A DNA stretch of 64,000 bases from contig CM114275.1 in NCBI GenBank assembly GCA_050084515.1, positions 18,476,001-18,540,000 on the forward strand. Direction: 5' to 3'. Source of the DNA: Blasia pusilla. Its lineage: Eukaryota; Marchantiophyta; Marchantiopsida; Blasiales. The stretch's first letter is position 1. Every line of letters begins with the position of its first letter. The notes below the pieces were generated by a model that saw nothing but the letters and a program-made list of their open reading frames with translations, had not been told where the DNA came from and did no database searches. Both the position numbers and the translations under genes were made by a program. Positions 1 through 11,091 of the stretch are shown here, one piece after another.

Positions 1-643
1 GACTTCACAATCTAGATGCTGACTGCAAACACATTTCATACTTAAAAATAAAAAAGAGTCCTACCACTACTTGGAGTTTGAACAAATACTCACTCACTAG
101 CCTTTTTGAACTGGTCACCCAAACCCATTATGAACAAAGTGTCCAAAGAATCCACAATGGTTGCACCCAAGCCTCCAAACTGGTTTACGCCTTGTTGAGA
201 TTGAGGCTAAATATGCATCCACCAAATCAAATCACATTAGGACACAACAGAGATGGTAGCAAGACGAGAGGCTTCATTGCTGACACACTTGCAGCCTAAA
301 AGCATTCATACCCATAGTACTAATGCATTTAAAAATTTTACACCTCAAATCTAACTCCAGTCACAGTTTTGTGAACACAAGAATCTCCATCTAGCCTGAA
401 TGTGAAGGTAAACACTTAGAATAACAGTCACAATTGGTACAACTGCACAGCCATAGAGTGAGAAGATGAAGTGACACAATGATGATCTCAATCTTCATAA
501 AGATCTACACAAGTCTAGCAATAAATCAGGATGGAACCCTCCACTGAACACCAGCATTAATCTTATTGTACATCCAAAACAGGTATGAATAGCAACATTT
601 GCAGCACGTATAACTATGTTTAAGGGAATGTAGGGCAACCAAC
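1..643 (-). other. Intron 2 of the MNS-like gene (partial)
   Basis: This stretch follows the GT donor at 643-642 of the mannosidase gene on the minus strand. I searched the minus strand for the next conserved part of the GH47 catalytic domain and did not find it, so the intron appears to run past the left edge. No repeat or RNA gene is recognised here. The short plus-strand ORF at 78-299 looks accidental. Confidence 0.5.
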
Positions 644-2891
644 CTTGAGTTCATCATAACCCCAAGCATACCGCTCATAAGAACTCCAGGCATGTATCAT
701 GGCCTCCCTCACCTTGTCTCTTCTCTCTCTGGTGACTGGGTCAGAATCAGCCGGCGCATCTTTCAACCCAGTTAAGGTAAGATGATTCTCTAATACAGGC
801 GGACGGCGTTCCACATCCTGTTGATATCCCTCTTCACCATCAACTGCTTCTTGTCTGTCCTCAAAATCGTTTTGGCCTTCTCCCAGCTCGATGTCTACTG
901 GAAGAGACTCCCCTTTCTCCCTCAGATATTTCCTCAACTCATCCAGCTGCAAACAAAACCCATCAGCACTTCGAAATAAATCGTCACAATAATTTGAGGT
1001 TTTACTGGACAGGGAATAGCCGGATCACCTATTACTGCAGTGACGAAACGCTGCATGATAGAGAACTTCATTCTCAGTAGGTTGTTTTTAAGAGTTCTTG
1101 GAAAGCTCAAGGCTTCAGCCTCAGCTGGCAAGGTCACATTACACCACAGACGTCACACAGTGGACCGATAATCCCAGCCAGAACGTGGATGAAGGTGGAC
1201 ATGAGCCAAGACATTACAGTACTGAGATTATTGGGAATGAATACAGGCTTCCATCATTACTCTCCACAAGTGATCTCTCAGATGCATATAATTGACCGCC
1301 CTTCTTTCAGCTTCAAGACTAACTGATGAACTGATGTGAGAAAATACAACGCTCCTAAGTCCTCAAATTAAGAAATTTGATGACAATCACACTAGATAGA
1401 ACCACCAATAAAATGCTGCTCTGAAAGGGTAATAGCACACATTCCCAAGTGATAAGATATGAACCTCCTGAAGTGGTGCTCAAAAGAAATTTTTCTTCTG
1501 GGAGGTTTCAAACATCCTACCAGATTCTGAACATATTGGATTTGTTTCCACCTTCAGCGTAAGCTTTCACTAAGATAGGAACCAAGGAGTAGATTTCTGG
1601 GATCTCAGTCCATACTCCCTTTACTACCTTTTTACCTACCTTTCAATGACACAAATTCCAAGATGATAACCTACTTCATTTTTATCACTTCCTCCATGCA
1701 TAAATTCTCCTTAGTAGGCCCAAAAAAAAAGACCTAGTTCTCAGAGGGTCTTGATGTTGAATAAAACTTTCCAGGGCCAACTTCAATTTGCGAGGCAGGT
1801 TTTACTACCAATCACCCATCAAACAAAATGCCGGGCAGGTAGAATTTCCAAATTATGGATTCACAAAATTCTCTGAATCAGTTTAAAACACCGGGAGTGG
1901 ATGTCATTCAATTGAAAGGCAGAGCAGTTTTCAAACTCAAAATTATACCAAAACGCATCCAATACCTTCCTGCACCACAGGTTAGATGGTTTACCACAAA
2001 TAGTAATCAACGCCAGAGGAGAATGAGAGAATTTGTCTAACTCACCTTTCGACTGAGCTTCAGGTTTTCTCCACTCACTTTGCTTATCGCACCCTGTTTC
2101 CCGAAACACATCCAAGTTTCAGAAATTCTTTCTTCGACGTATACACGTTTGCGACAAATACTTGTCCCATTGCAATTTACATCCACGAGCGGCAGCTAGT
2201 AAAGGTGGAACAAAACCCTACTTTTGGAAAAACAAATTAGGGACTTGTGACCACCATGAAAGAAATCTGTTCACAAGTATCTCAAACCAATCCCTCTCAT
2301 TTAATCGGATCATATAAACAGTTCTCCATACATCAAGAAGTGCCCAGTCACATTCCAATCTTCTTTGTGGTCCAACCATACACTCCTGTAACTCTGCTGG
2401 GAAATTTGGAAAATTGAGTGCTACGACTACACACTCTTCAAGCGATCCTTAACGAAAGCTTGACCAAAAGCAGAGAGAGTTGATTCTAATGGAATGAAGA
2501 GAAGGAAAATGTGACAATGGCTAGGCAGAGGGCTCAAAATCAGCTAAGTTTGGCGTCAACTACTATCAGAAAGCCCTTACCCTCCATTACTAGTAAAATC
2601 CATCAAGAATACCTCTCCACACATCGCTCCAGTATGAGCTATTTGACATGATCCGCACTCCAACTGCAATTCACAACCCTCGTAATCGGAACTCACTTCC
2701 GTATACCTTCACAAGCGATCGTCAAAAATTCAACTCACCTCATGCTGGCGAAGGAGAGTTTGGCGATCCCAGATCAGATACGTCGAAATTACGAAAAATA
2801 CACAAACTAAAGCAAGTCGGTGAGGCCTCCTAAAGTAGTACGACACGCTCAGGCACCGTCGCCACGAGCTCTGCGACCTTTGCCTCGCCAT
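644..2891 (-). CDS. MNS1: MNS1/2-like mannosyl-oligosaccharide 1,2-alpha-mannosidase, 5' part (exons 1-2)
   Basis: GH47 class I alpha-mannosidases trim Man9GlcNAc2 N-glycans in the Golgi/ER as type II membrane proteins. Exon 1 (2891-2739, 51 codons) starts MARQRSQSSW. It has the plant MNS 'YYFRRPHRLAL' segment, a membrane anchor of about 18 residues (ALVCVFFVISTYLIW) and ends at a GTGAGT donor. Intron 1 is 1.8 kb and ends TTTGCAG. Exon 2 (946-644, 101 codons, phase 0) encodes an acidic coiled-coil-like stem and then 'LKDAPADSDP' and 'KVREAMIHAWSSYERYAWG', the start of the GH47 domain, ending at a GTTGGT donor. Both exons align in order with Arabidopsis MNS1 as I remember it. Exon 1 is too short and interrupted by introns to stand out as a long ORF; the start was chosen from the conserved MAR...RRP pattern. 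Only about 152 of roughly 560-580 residues lie in the window, and the catalytic residues are outside it. No frame break is seen. Confidence 0.88.
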
Positions 2892-3319
2892 TCCGACTCC
2901 TGATGGGTCCTCCGACCTACATCAACACGAGTAACTTGTACAAGATCACTCGGGAAGTCGACCAGCTCTCTGCACGTAAATTGCCACGCATGAGCTCTCA
3001 AGTCCCGAAAGACCTCTCAGATGCCTAACTCCCAATTCCAACCACAATTTTAACCGCATGTGCCGGCAGGCTCCAAAACAATGGGAAACCTCTCAGGCCC
3101 GACACTTGTGTCCTACGCATTTCGTCAAAATTAGCAGCGCGCTGCGCAGATCCATCCCAAACCGAACCAGCTATGACAAACTGACTCCTCTCACCCGGAT
3201 GCAGGCCTTAGTAAGATGTCAGCAGACACCAGGCCCCCTCCTCCCCGCCGGCATCAACATAGATCGACGAACTCACTCTGCGCTCCCATTTCCACCTCCA
3301 ACAACTCTCTCCGTTTGTT

Positions 3320-3350
<31 letters not shown>

Positions 3351-3460
3351 GTGTGGGGTTAGAATGTCAGATTTCTTCGTCATTATGTCACCGGTTGGTC
3401 TGAGTCAAACTCGGCTCCTTCCTCTGCTTTCCGACGAATAATTACGACCGGCCACATGTC
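2892..3460 (-). promoter_or_regulatory. Presumed 5' leader and promoter of the MNS-like gene
   Basis: This is the sequence upstream of the mannosidase start codon on the minus strand. It contains a pyrimidine microsatellite, (TC)n at about 3325-3350, which reads as (GA)n in the gene's sense direction; GA tracts are common in plant leaders and core promoters. I see no clear TATA box at a fixed distance, so the assignment rests on position only. The plus-strand ORF at 3058-3441 overlaps it and has no recognisable content. Confidence 0.35.
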
Positions 3461-4615
3461 CTTCGCAATGATCGTATGCGCCTCAACTAATAAATAAAGA
3501 ACGGGGGAAGAGAGTAGGATAACAAGAAAATGCTACCCCTTAACATCACACGTGGTATTATGTTAGTATTCTTGTCATGTATGGAGTAAGTAGAGAGTTT
3601 CCGGTTTAACTGTAAGATGTCTATGGCCGCTTACTCTAAGTTAGCTAGACGGGTTTTGCTACTGGATGTCACTTGTCATTACTAGAACACATACTTAGTC
3701 ACGTTCGCCACTGGGAGCGCATGACGCCGTGTTGATGAACAGACCGTAGTGATTCGCCTTGTACGCACAGAAGCTGCATGGAGACAGCAGCTGCGCCTGA
3801 TTGTCGAGGTTGGCCCACGCGTTGAAGGTGATGCAGCCGGGCAGAATATACGCATGGAGCTTACAGCAAGTGTCTAACCATTCACATATTAATTAACACA
3901 TATGTGCATAGGACACATGGATAGTTTAGATGGCTAGGAAAAAAAAGGAGGTCGAAATAATTTCATTCCCTTTTTCCTATGTCTTATTGCTTCTCTCTTT
4001 CCGTTCCGCTCTCCACCTTTCTTGAAATGGAAAGAATGGATGAATGGAAGCACTAGGGGGTTTCATTCCTTCATTTCACGCTTTCTGCCGTTTCTATTTC
4101 CGAATTTTCTTTTTTATTTTTTTACAATTTTTATTTATTTATTTATTCTTCCCCGGGGAAATAGAGGAGGCGCCTTCAGGGCGGACGGTTCTTTTCATTG
4201 CGTAAAAATCATGTATGATAAAATAAAATCAAAATAGTTGAGAGAAGTTTAGTGACACAAAGAAGCTACTACATAAAATTGCATCCTTCAATTAGTAGAT
4301 AGATGTTATGAACAATGATATAGTCAGTTGTTCGGGATTTGTAGTTGGAGGTGAACATGTAAACATAAAGTACATTCTTCCCTTGTTGTTCCGTGGCAAT
4401 TGAATATAGATTTGGCTTCTTTCATATCTAACCAAATTCACTCTCATAATGAGAAGTTTGAGTTATTTACAAGCAAAGAGAATCATAGTTCCATTCCTTC
4501 ATGGAAGCAAACTCCACAAAAAGAAAATGAGCTCTCTCTAGTTGAGGTATATCCTCTCCCCCACTCCCAAACTCAAAAGATGTGGATACATCAAGATCAA
4601 TAGACACTATTGATG
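3461..4615. other. Intergenic, no gene recognised
   Basis: The stretch is AT-rich towards 4100-4400. Several short ORFs occur on both strands but none shows a known motif, paired splice sites or a plausible composition. Confidence 0.5.

Positions 4616-4658
<43 letters not shown>
4616..4658. repeat. (TA)n-(GA)n microsatellite
   Basis: About 15 bases of alternating TA pass directly into about 28 bases of alternating GA. The minus-strand ORF across it (serine-leucine repeats) is a repeat artefact. Confidence 0.95.
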
Positions 4659-4660
<2 letters not shown>

Positions 4661-4730
4661 CTTTTCGTTTTCCATCTTGCTTAAAGATTTCAACTTGATC
4701 TAAAATTTGGGACACATTTTCTTGTTGCCC

Positions 4731-4978
4731 AATTGCCACATGTCAAGCATAGAAGTGTTTGCAAATCAAAAAGACATTCTCCCATAATAATATAGATAAG
4801 GTGTCCATGCGATGCACGCAAAATAAAAAAGTGTTTGAAGAGCTAGTGTATAGCCGGTGAAGGGAAGAGATTAATGATGTTGCACATAAATTCAAACATT
4901 TTCTTGCTGCCCAATTGCCACGTGTCAAGTAGATAGGTGTTTGCAAATCAAGAAGGCACTCTCCCATAATAATATAGA
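4731..4978 (-). repeat. Two tandem copies of a short Helitron-like repeat
   Basis: On the minus strand, one copy starts at 4978 and a second at 4796, both beginning TCTATATTATTATGGGAGA, a period of 182 bp. Both continue through a shared stretch with 'GATTTGCAAACAC' and a CACGTGGCAATTGGGCA-type block. Related copies lie at 37589, 38072 and 46938 on the plus strand. A TC start after an A, no inverted termini and a GC-rich 3' part suggest non-autonomous Helitrons. The 3' ends are not clean CTRR here, so the class is tentative. Confidence 0.5.
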
Positions 4979-7032
4979 TGTGCATACACATATCACCTCT
5001 CCTAACCTAATCTTCAATAGCACGTCAATGGATGCCTCCAAAATGAGAGGAATCGCTTTGTATCCAAAGTATGCAAATACCCAAAAATGTATGTTCCTCT
5101 AAATAACCTCAAATATGCCTTAAATTGGGGATGACTTGCATATAAATGACCATACGGATTATGTTGTAGAGTATAGTGTGCTAGTAGTGGCCATACCTTA
5201 TGTCAGGCCGTAGTGTCTAGGTAGAGATGCGGTTTCATACATAGGGTTGGGGGTTACTCAGTTGAGGATGACTTGTCCAGTAGGGCCCGCTCTTAGGTTG
5301 GAGGATATAGTATAGAGTGCACTCAAAGAACAGTTAGAACTTTGAGTTGAGCCTGTTGCGTTGGGAGTTAGCTTTGGTAGTGAATAGAGCTCTTGGCTAT
5401 GGTGGTTCCCGCAAGCTTCGACCTGGATTCTCCCATCATGGAATGGGTTTGGCTCAATTGTATGTGATTCTATACGTGTTTTATGAAAATAGGTCTTTCA
5501 CGTATTTCACTCAAAGAACTAGAGTAGATCGATGGTAGCTTCGATTGTGGATCAGTAGGATCTGGTAAGGATTGATTGTGTACTTAGCCGTGGATGTTCG
5601 TGGCTTGTGGCCTATGTTGGAGGTGGAAATCTGGTGCGTGGTTGGTTGGGAAAGAAGCACCTTGTTGAAAGCTTTCCAACGCGCTTTAGATCGCCGGATT
5701 TCGTCAAGGGAGTTGGAAGTAATCAAGGATTGAAGATTTTGTTTCGTGTTCGACGATTTTGTGATGTGGAGAGCTTGGAGTGCAGAAGCTTTGTTGAAGT
5801 TCATCCAGATCGGGTGAGAGGTTCCTGTTGCTACTTGTATTGTGATCTCATGTGAAACTATCTGCTTGAGTGTGTGGAGCATTTCGGATTTTTGTGTGCA
5901 TGAATCTGGGCGGAATTGCTGTCAGATTTGCAATTCTAGAGGTGTATGGACAACAAGTTTGTCTGATTTTTAGCTCGGAGTATAGAGCTCAATTGTAGCA
6001 GATTTTTTGTCGAGAGATAGCTTGGTGGCCAATTGAATTTTGGTTGAAACAGATTCAATTTTGGTTGAGGATTTGGAGAGTAATTGTTGATCAAAATTTC
6101 TCGGACTACCTCAAGGTCTGGCTATGGTGGACAGCAGATCGGAGGGGCTGGTTGGTTGGTGATTCGTCCGTTTTTTGAGACGCCTATCCCATTGGGGGCG
6201 CCCTGGTTGGGCCTCTCTCCATAGCGAAGCATGGCGAAGCGTGGCGAACAGGGCGATAGGGGCATGTCTCGAGCATTTCTCGGCTTTTTGAGGCAACTCT
6301 TGGTAGCTCGGGGCGAGTGGGCGTGAGATGCGGAGCAAGGAGCAAGGAGCAAGCAAGCAAGCTTGCTTGCTTGGGCATGAGGCAGTTTGTGCAGGATTTT
6401 TGATCTGAGTGTTGCATAACTGGTCACCCATCTTTGGGCTATTCTGCCTGGAAGATGCTTAACTACTGAGTTCTTAACTATGCCAGTGTACACCCTGGTG
6501 TAGCTCATTTGATGATGTTCGAAGATGTGTTAGGCGTTTTATGCATCTAAAGTTTTTGGTTGATGGACCTCTAGCGCATAGTACGGTGTAGCCTCTCCAT
6601 GCATGTGATACTTTTAGGTGTTGCGAGTCCGACTAGCACGTCATCGACCCGCGGCGGAGTAGCTATTGCGTTAGAATTGTGTGGTGGGTTCTGTGGATTC
6701 AGGGGACGCCACGTTTGGTGGATTGTGTTACCTTGATTTCCATTTGCGATTGGAGGGTTGTCGTTGGACTTCCTGTGTTTGGATCCCCTCCATCGTTGCT
6801 TCTTGCTTGCGCGCCCATTATTAGGGTTGGCGCTGATTTCCAGAGTAGTGTTACTCCTGTGTGCTACCAGTAGTGAGGCTAGAGTGATGACCAATAGACC
6901 GTGGGAGGCTTCATGTGGTGATGACAGGTTAGGTTGCCTACATCCATAGCTAGTAGAGCTAGAATAGTACAGCGACATCGACGTCACTTGGTTACTTAGT
7001 GGTGGTAATTTGGTGGTGGTGCGGCATCGGCG
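4979..7032 (+). other. Region upstream of gypsy-1 (possible 5' LTR and leader)
   Basis: No gene is recognised. The stretch directly precedes the gag region of gypsy-1 and has the T/G-rich texture of a retrotransposon leader, so a decayed 5' LTR and untranslated leader may lie here. I could not match it convincingly to the 3' LTR at 14.4-15.3 kb or find a primer-binding site. It contains a perfect 24-base palindrome at 6350-6373 made of AAGC/GCTT steps. Minus-strand ORFs at 6111-6508 and 6571-6987 have no recognisable content. Confidence 0.4.
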
Positions 7033-8298
7033 TTGGTCATCACGGAGCTGTCTGGTGGTCTAGTTGGGGACCGTGGTGCGGACAGTGGTGATTTTACATG
7101 GAGTGGATTGAGGTATCGGCTACCTTTTCCACTTCCGACGGTTGATCAAGAGGAGGACGAGGGTGTTCCAAACATCGAGTCTTCTACGTTGTTATCGAGT
7201 GTTGCAGCTCCATTGATTTGGGACCTGGACGGGATATATGGGGCCATGAAGGGCCCACGATGATACTCTGGTGTAGTGGGCACCATTGAGTTGGAGGACT
7301 TCATTCAGGAGTTTGATACGTGGTGTGATATGCAGATATTGCGGAATGCCACTTTTTTTAGACCCTTCTTGGCTTGGAAGGGGTTGTTTCAGCACTTGGA
7401 GGGACCACCCATGGATGATTACGATGAGTTTAGGAAGAACCATGTTGCTAAGATTGAGGCGTGGAGACAATATTGGTCTCCACACTATGTGTCTATCACC
7501 CATGGTGGTATTGGTAGTAGTGCTCCTACTATGCCAGCCAGCCCGACATTGAGTGGTACGAGTACGAGCCGGAATGGGGGTACTAGTGGAGGTACCAGTG
7601 GGGATACTAGTGGAGGTACTAGTGCACCACCATCGTTCAGCCCGGTTGCAGAGTTCTTCAAGAGGTTGAAGAAGAACTATCACGGAGTGAAGACAGAGAA
7701 GTTGAGGAGTCTTCGGAAATTTGATCGAAAGATTAGTGAGAGTCTTTGTGAGGCATACACTCGTATGCGACGCTTGATTTCAGTTACCCAGGGTGTGACT
7801 GAGGCTCAGGCAGTCCAATTTTGGTATGGGATCTTGGATAGAGAGTTGCGCCGCATGGTATGTGATGCTACTCTTATGAGTGATAATTCACCCACATTGA
7901 CCCATGTGTTTGTTCTATTTGAGAAGATTGAGCTTAACATGATGGAGGAGAGAGTGGTGACATCCGCATTCAATAGGGATATAACTACTACTTCTCATGT
8001 TCAGCAGTCCACCTCACAGTCTTGTAGTAGTGGTGGTGGTGGTAGTAGTAGTGGGAGTCGTGGGGGGTACACACGACCTCAGTCAGGTCCTAGAGGGACA
8101 CTTGCGCTTCATTTGCTGCCGCGCAGCAAGGACAGTCATGTTAGACATGTGGAGGTGATCATGTTAGGAGATTTTGTCCCCAAGATGATGGGAGACGGAC
8201 TTTGGAGGATGGGCCTCAATCGGCCCCAACTTAGTGTGATCATTGCGGGAGACCAGGTCATCCTCGAGAGCGTTGCTTTGATCTTCATCCAGAGTTGA
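7033..8298 (+). pseudogene. gypsy-1 gag (capsid region)
   Basis: One reading frame runs from 7033 to 8298 and is broken only by a TGA at 7261-7263. The main open part (7276-8298) encodes a retrotransposon-gag-like helical region with 'FDTWCDMQ', 'FLAWKGLFQHLEG' and 'EAQAVQFWYGILDREL', separated by a Ser/Thr/Gly-rich linker. The frame leaves the correct phase near 8100, where the zinc knuckles continue in another frame. The true start codon is unknown. Gag would package the element RNA; this copy is disrupted. Confidence 0.7.
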
Positions 8299-8585
8299 GA
8301 TCAAGCCGCAGCCGTGGTGGAGTTGCTCCGAGAGGCCGAGGTGGTAGAGGTGGTAGGGGTGGTAGAGGTGGACCAGTGGTTGGAGAGCCTACGGTGGCTA
8401 CCCTACCACTACGACAGAGTCAACTATGGCTGCCACGATTGAGCAGTTGGAGCAGAAGTTGGCTACTATGGCTGGTATCCAGCATAGAGCACGTTCGGGA
8501 GCAGGGGCTTCCACCTCTTATGGAGGGGATGATCTCTCTTATATGGCGAGTGCAGCATAGGTTGAGGCATCAGCTGCAGTTATGA
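8100..8585 (+). pseudogene. gypsy-1 nucleocapsid: two CCHC zinc knuckles and an RGG box
   Basis: In the frame shifted from the capsid ORF there are two CCHC-type knuckles: one near 8140-8185 (C-x2-C-x3-H-x4-C, with a TAG inside it) and one at 8239-8280 (C-D-H-C-G-R-P-G-H-P-R-E-R-C). An Arg/Gly box follows (RGRGGRGGRGGRGG, about 8325-8375). Together these form a nucleic-acid-binding Gag tail. The stops at the knuckles and the frameshift against the capsid region show decay. Confidence 0.7.
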
Positions 8586-8589
8586 GAGG

Positions 8590-9510
8590 AGCCACTCAAG
8601 CGTCAGAGCCACGTGGTGCTACTGTGGAGTTAGACCCACAGAGGAGTGAGGCTCGGAGGCAGCCTAGGCTTCCCCAATCATTCTTGTTATCTTAGGTGCT
8701 TAGGACTCCATCCATGGTTCCTACGCAGCCTATTGAGCCGAAAATGGGGACAGAGGCATCTACATCGCGTGTTGTAGACACGGATGCAACATCTAGTGCA
8801 GTATTGCGGATGGCAACTTCAGTGTTGGGATCCCCATTATTTTCGGCCACGAAGCTTATGGCTTTAGGAGTTGACTTAGCTCCTGTATTTTAGCTAGCAG
8901 CCACGTTGTGTGAACGTGGGGGTGTTACTGCTACACGTGGTAAGGTGGATGAGGGTGTTGCGGTCGAGCAACCCTCTATGTAAACCCGCTATTGAGTACC
9001 AGTGCTACTTGGCAGGCAGCAGCGGCGAAGATGGATGCATTACCAGCCCGGCCAGCCATTGATCGTGAGAGGCTTACACCTGGTGTATGTATGTTGGACA
9101 ACCGGAGTGGGATATTCCGATTGGTGAGTCCTACAGGACAAGTATATAGACCAGATAGAGTCTTGTTAGACTCTGGTGCCCAACCTTTGATGTTGGGAAA
9201 GGCGTCATGTATTGGTTTGGGTATTCGGAGATCAAAGCTTGAGCCTTGCCTATTCCAGATTCAAACATCACTTGGAGGAGCCAATGATAGGTCTCAATTC
9301 ATGACACGGGAGAAGTTTTCTGTACAGTTGAGACCAGATCATGCAACTAATAGCTCCCGGTTGGGAGTACCTGCAGTGGTCACATCTGTCGTATGATGTA
9401 CCAGTTGGAGGAGCAATATTGTACCCAATGGGTTTTCAGATGGACTACTGGACTGAGACAGCGTCTTATAGACCTGGTTGGCAGTCCGGGAATGGACGTA
9501 TGAGCTAGGT
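8590..9510 (+). pseudogene. gypsy-1 protease region
   Basis: A retropepsin-like active-site motif, 'VLLDSGAQPLMLG', lies at about 9158-9200 in the ORF 8992-9396. The following stretch, shifted by one frame, contains 'LYPMGFQMDYW' and 'YRPGWQSGNGR', typical of the linker after protease in plant gypsy elements. In-frame stops at 8693, 8891, 8981, 8993 and 9506 interrupt it. It would process Gag-Pol; this copy is inactive. Confidence 0.65.
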
Positions 9511-9514
9511 TCCT

Positions 9515-10860
9515 ATGAGATTTATTTATGGGGCTCAACCAGGAGGGTCTTCCCCAACAGTGTTAGCATTTGTGGCTGGTTTTAGTGGAGTAGTCACTTG
9601 GCCTGGAGACTTTTTGGAGGGTAATCTTTCTGTTATGGATTCTCCTGTGCATGAGGAGGTAGAGGAGGTCCCTAGTTTTGCAGCAGTGGCATCCTCATCG
9701 TTGGATGTGCCACTTTGGAGTTCAAGCGGTGCGCTACGGCAAGAGGCTGATTGCCTAGTGCAGGAGACTTGGTGTGAGGCTGTTATACCTCACGTGGAAG
9801 AGGAGGCCCCACGGCGGACTCCTACTTCTGGTCCAGTTGGGTTATCCCCTTTGGATACTACACCCATTGTATGGCAGTATCCGCCGGAGGGCATTTGTGT
9901 GTTAAATCTCTTTGGTGGGATTAGCATTGGTTTGGTTGCAGTGTTGCAGATCGGTATTCTTGTGCGGAGATACGTGTATGTGGAGCGAGATGAGATGGCC
10001 TAAAGAGTCTCATCCTGACATATCGGTTAGTTGGTGCGGAGATATCCTGAGTTGTTGCCGCCATCAGCTATTCGTGGGTACGAGCGTGCTTTGCCATCAC
10101 ACATTGGATTGTTGGGGACGCAAGACCTTTAGAGGGTTGGTCCTGTGGATTTGGTGATTGTTGGATGGCCATGTTAGGGTCATACACTTGCTGGTCGTGG
10201 TAAGGGATTACACGACCCTAGGTCTCGATTATTTTGGAGATGTTACGGGTGTTACGATATCTTCAGGTTCATCAAGCACGTGCTCCAGCTTACATTCTGG
10301 AGAATGTTCCATTGTTGGGTGACACTCGGACCCGGATGATGGCGAGTGTTCATGAGGTGCGGTCTTGGATTGGACCAACAATGTTGTTGGATGCATCGCG
10401 AGTTGGCTCGCATGCACATCGTCTATGCTTGTGGTGGACAAACTTGTTGCCTAGGGAGGTTCTACGTCGAGCATATGATGCAGTGCAGCCGGATCCTTGC
10501 CTTATAGTGGATAGTATCTTGGATACTGGACGACTTTCTCAGGTGGTGAGGGTTATTGATCGGTCACCCATGGCAGTGGTGAACCGTGTGGGTCAGCCTA
10601 GGATGGCACTATCCACATTTGTGAGTTTCCCCTCGTCACATGCCTACAGGGAAGGTGGTCCCGAGCTTGTATGGGATTCTCATGTGCAACAGTTGGTGGA
10701 GCCTAACGCTGATGAGAGAGAGCGTGAGATGGGATTTGCTACTGGTGTGACAACGGTTGCTTCCATTTTTTAGGCTTCACGACGTCATGTGTTGGGTCAC
10801 GCCATGGACCTGAATTGTTTGACCTGGATTTTGAGTCTTGGGATGGCCGAGCAGCGTCAA
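9515..10860 (+). pseudogene. gypsy-1 DNMT3-like cytosine-5 DNA methyltransferase domain
   Basis: The conserved C5-methyltransferase motifs appear in canonical order. Motif I is 'VLNLFGGISIGLVAVLQIG' with 'YVYVERD' after it (about 9896-9996). Motif IV has 'VDLVIVGWPC' (Pro-Cys codons at 10169-10174) followed by 'GRGKGLHDPRSRLFW'. Motif VI is 'ILENVP' (ENV at 10300-10308). Motif VIII is 'LLDASRVGSHAHRLCLWWT'. Motifs IX/X are 'REREMGFATGV' and 'RRHVLGHAMDLNCLTWIL' (about 10715-10840). A KGL...LF segment after the PC dipeptide and motifs in I-to-X order point to DNMT3 rather than the rearranged plant DRM or CMT types. It lies between protease and reverse transcriptase, where gypsy elements normally have nothing. 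Stops at 10001, 10016, 10028, 10130, 10175 and 10771 and a frameshift near 10235 break it. It would methylate cytosine in DNA, perhaps the element's own copies; that role is inference. Confidence 0.8.
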
Positions 10861-11091
10861 CTTTGGACTATGTCTATGGGTCTTCCACCCCTTGTGATGA
10901 GCTCGATGGCCACCGGGACGGTAGAGACATTGGCTGGGGGCGAAGAGAATAGTATTTTGCATCCTTGGAGTAAATGGGATGTAATGGTTGGGCATGTGGA
11001 GTTGGTTGCTCATGCTGGTGGAGGAGTTATTTGCTCAGATGATGGTGTAGCTAAGGGTGTACCATCTTGTGAGGGGGTTGCCTAACAGCCA
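10861..11091 (+). other. gypsy-1 linker between methyltransferase and reverse transcriptase
   Basis: The frame stays open (ORF 10789-11085) and ends at a TAA at 11083-11085. No domain is recognised. The same linker is visible in gypsy-2 at about 30190-30580 on the minus strand. Confidence 0.5.

Noticed and set aside
3915-3935. Shared words between about 3915 and 57010 (GGATAGTTTAGAT)
   Set aside because: The match is too short to show a repeat family by eye.
9515-10003. Host DNA methyltransferase gene unrelated to the transposon
   Set aside because: It is collinear with protease upstream and reverse transcriptase downstream, on the same strand with similar decay, and gypsy-2 has the same arrangement.
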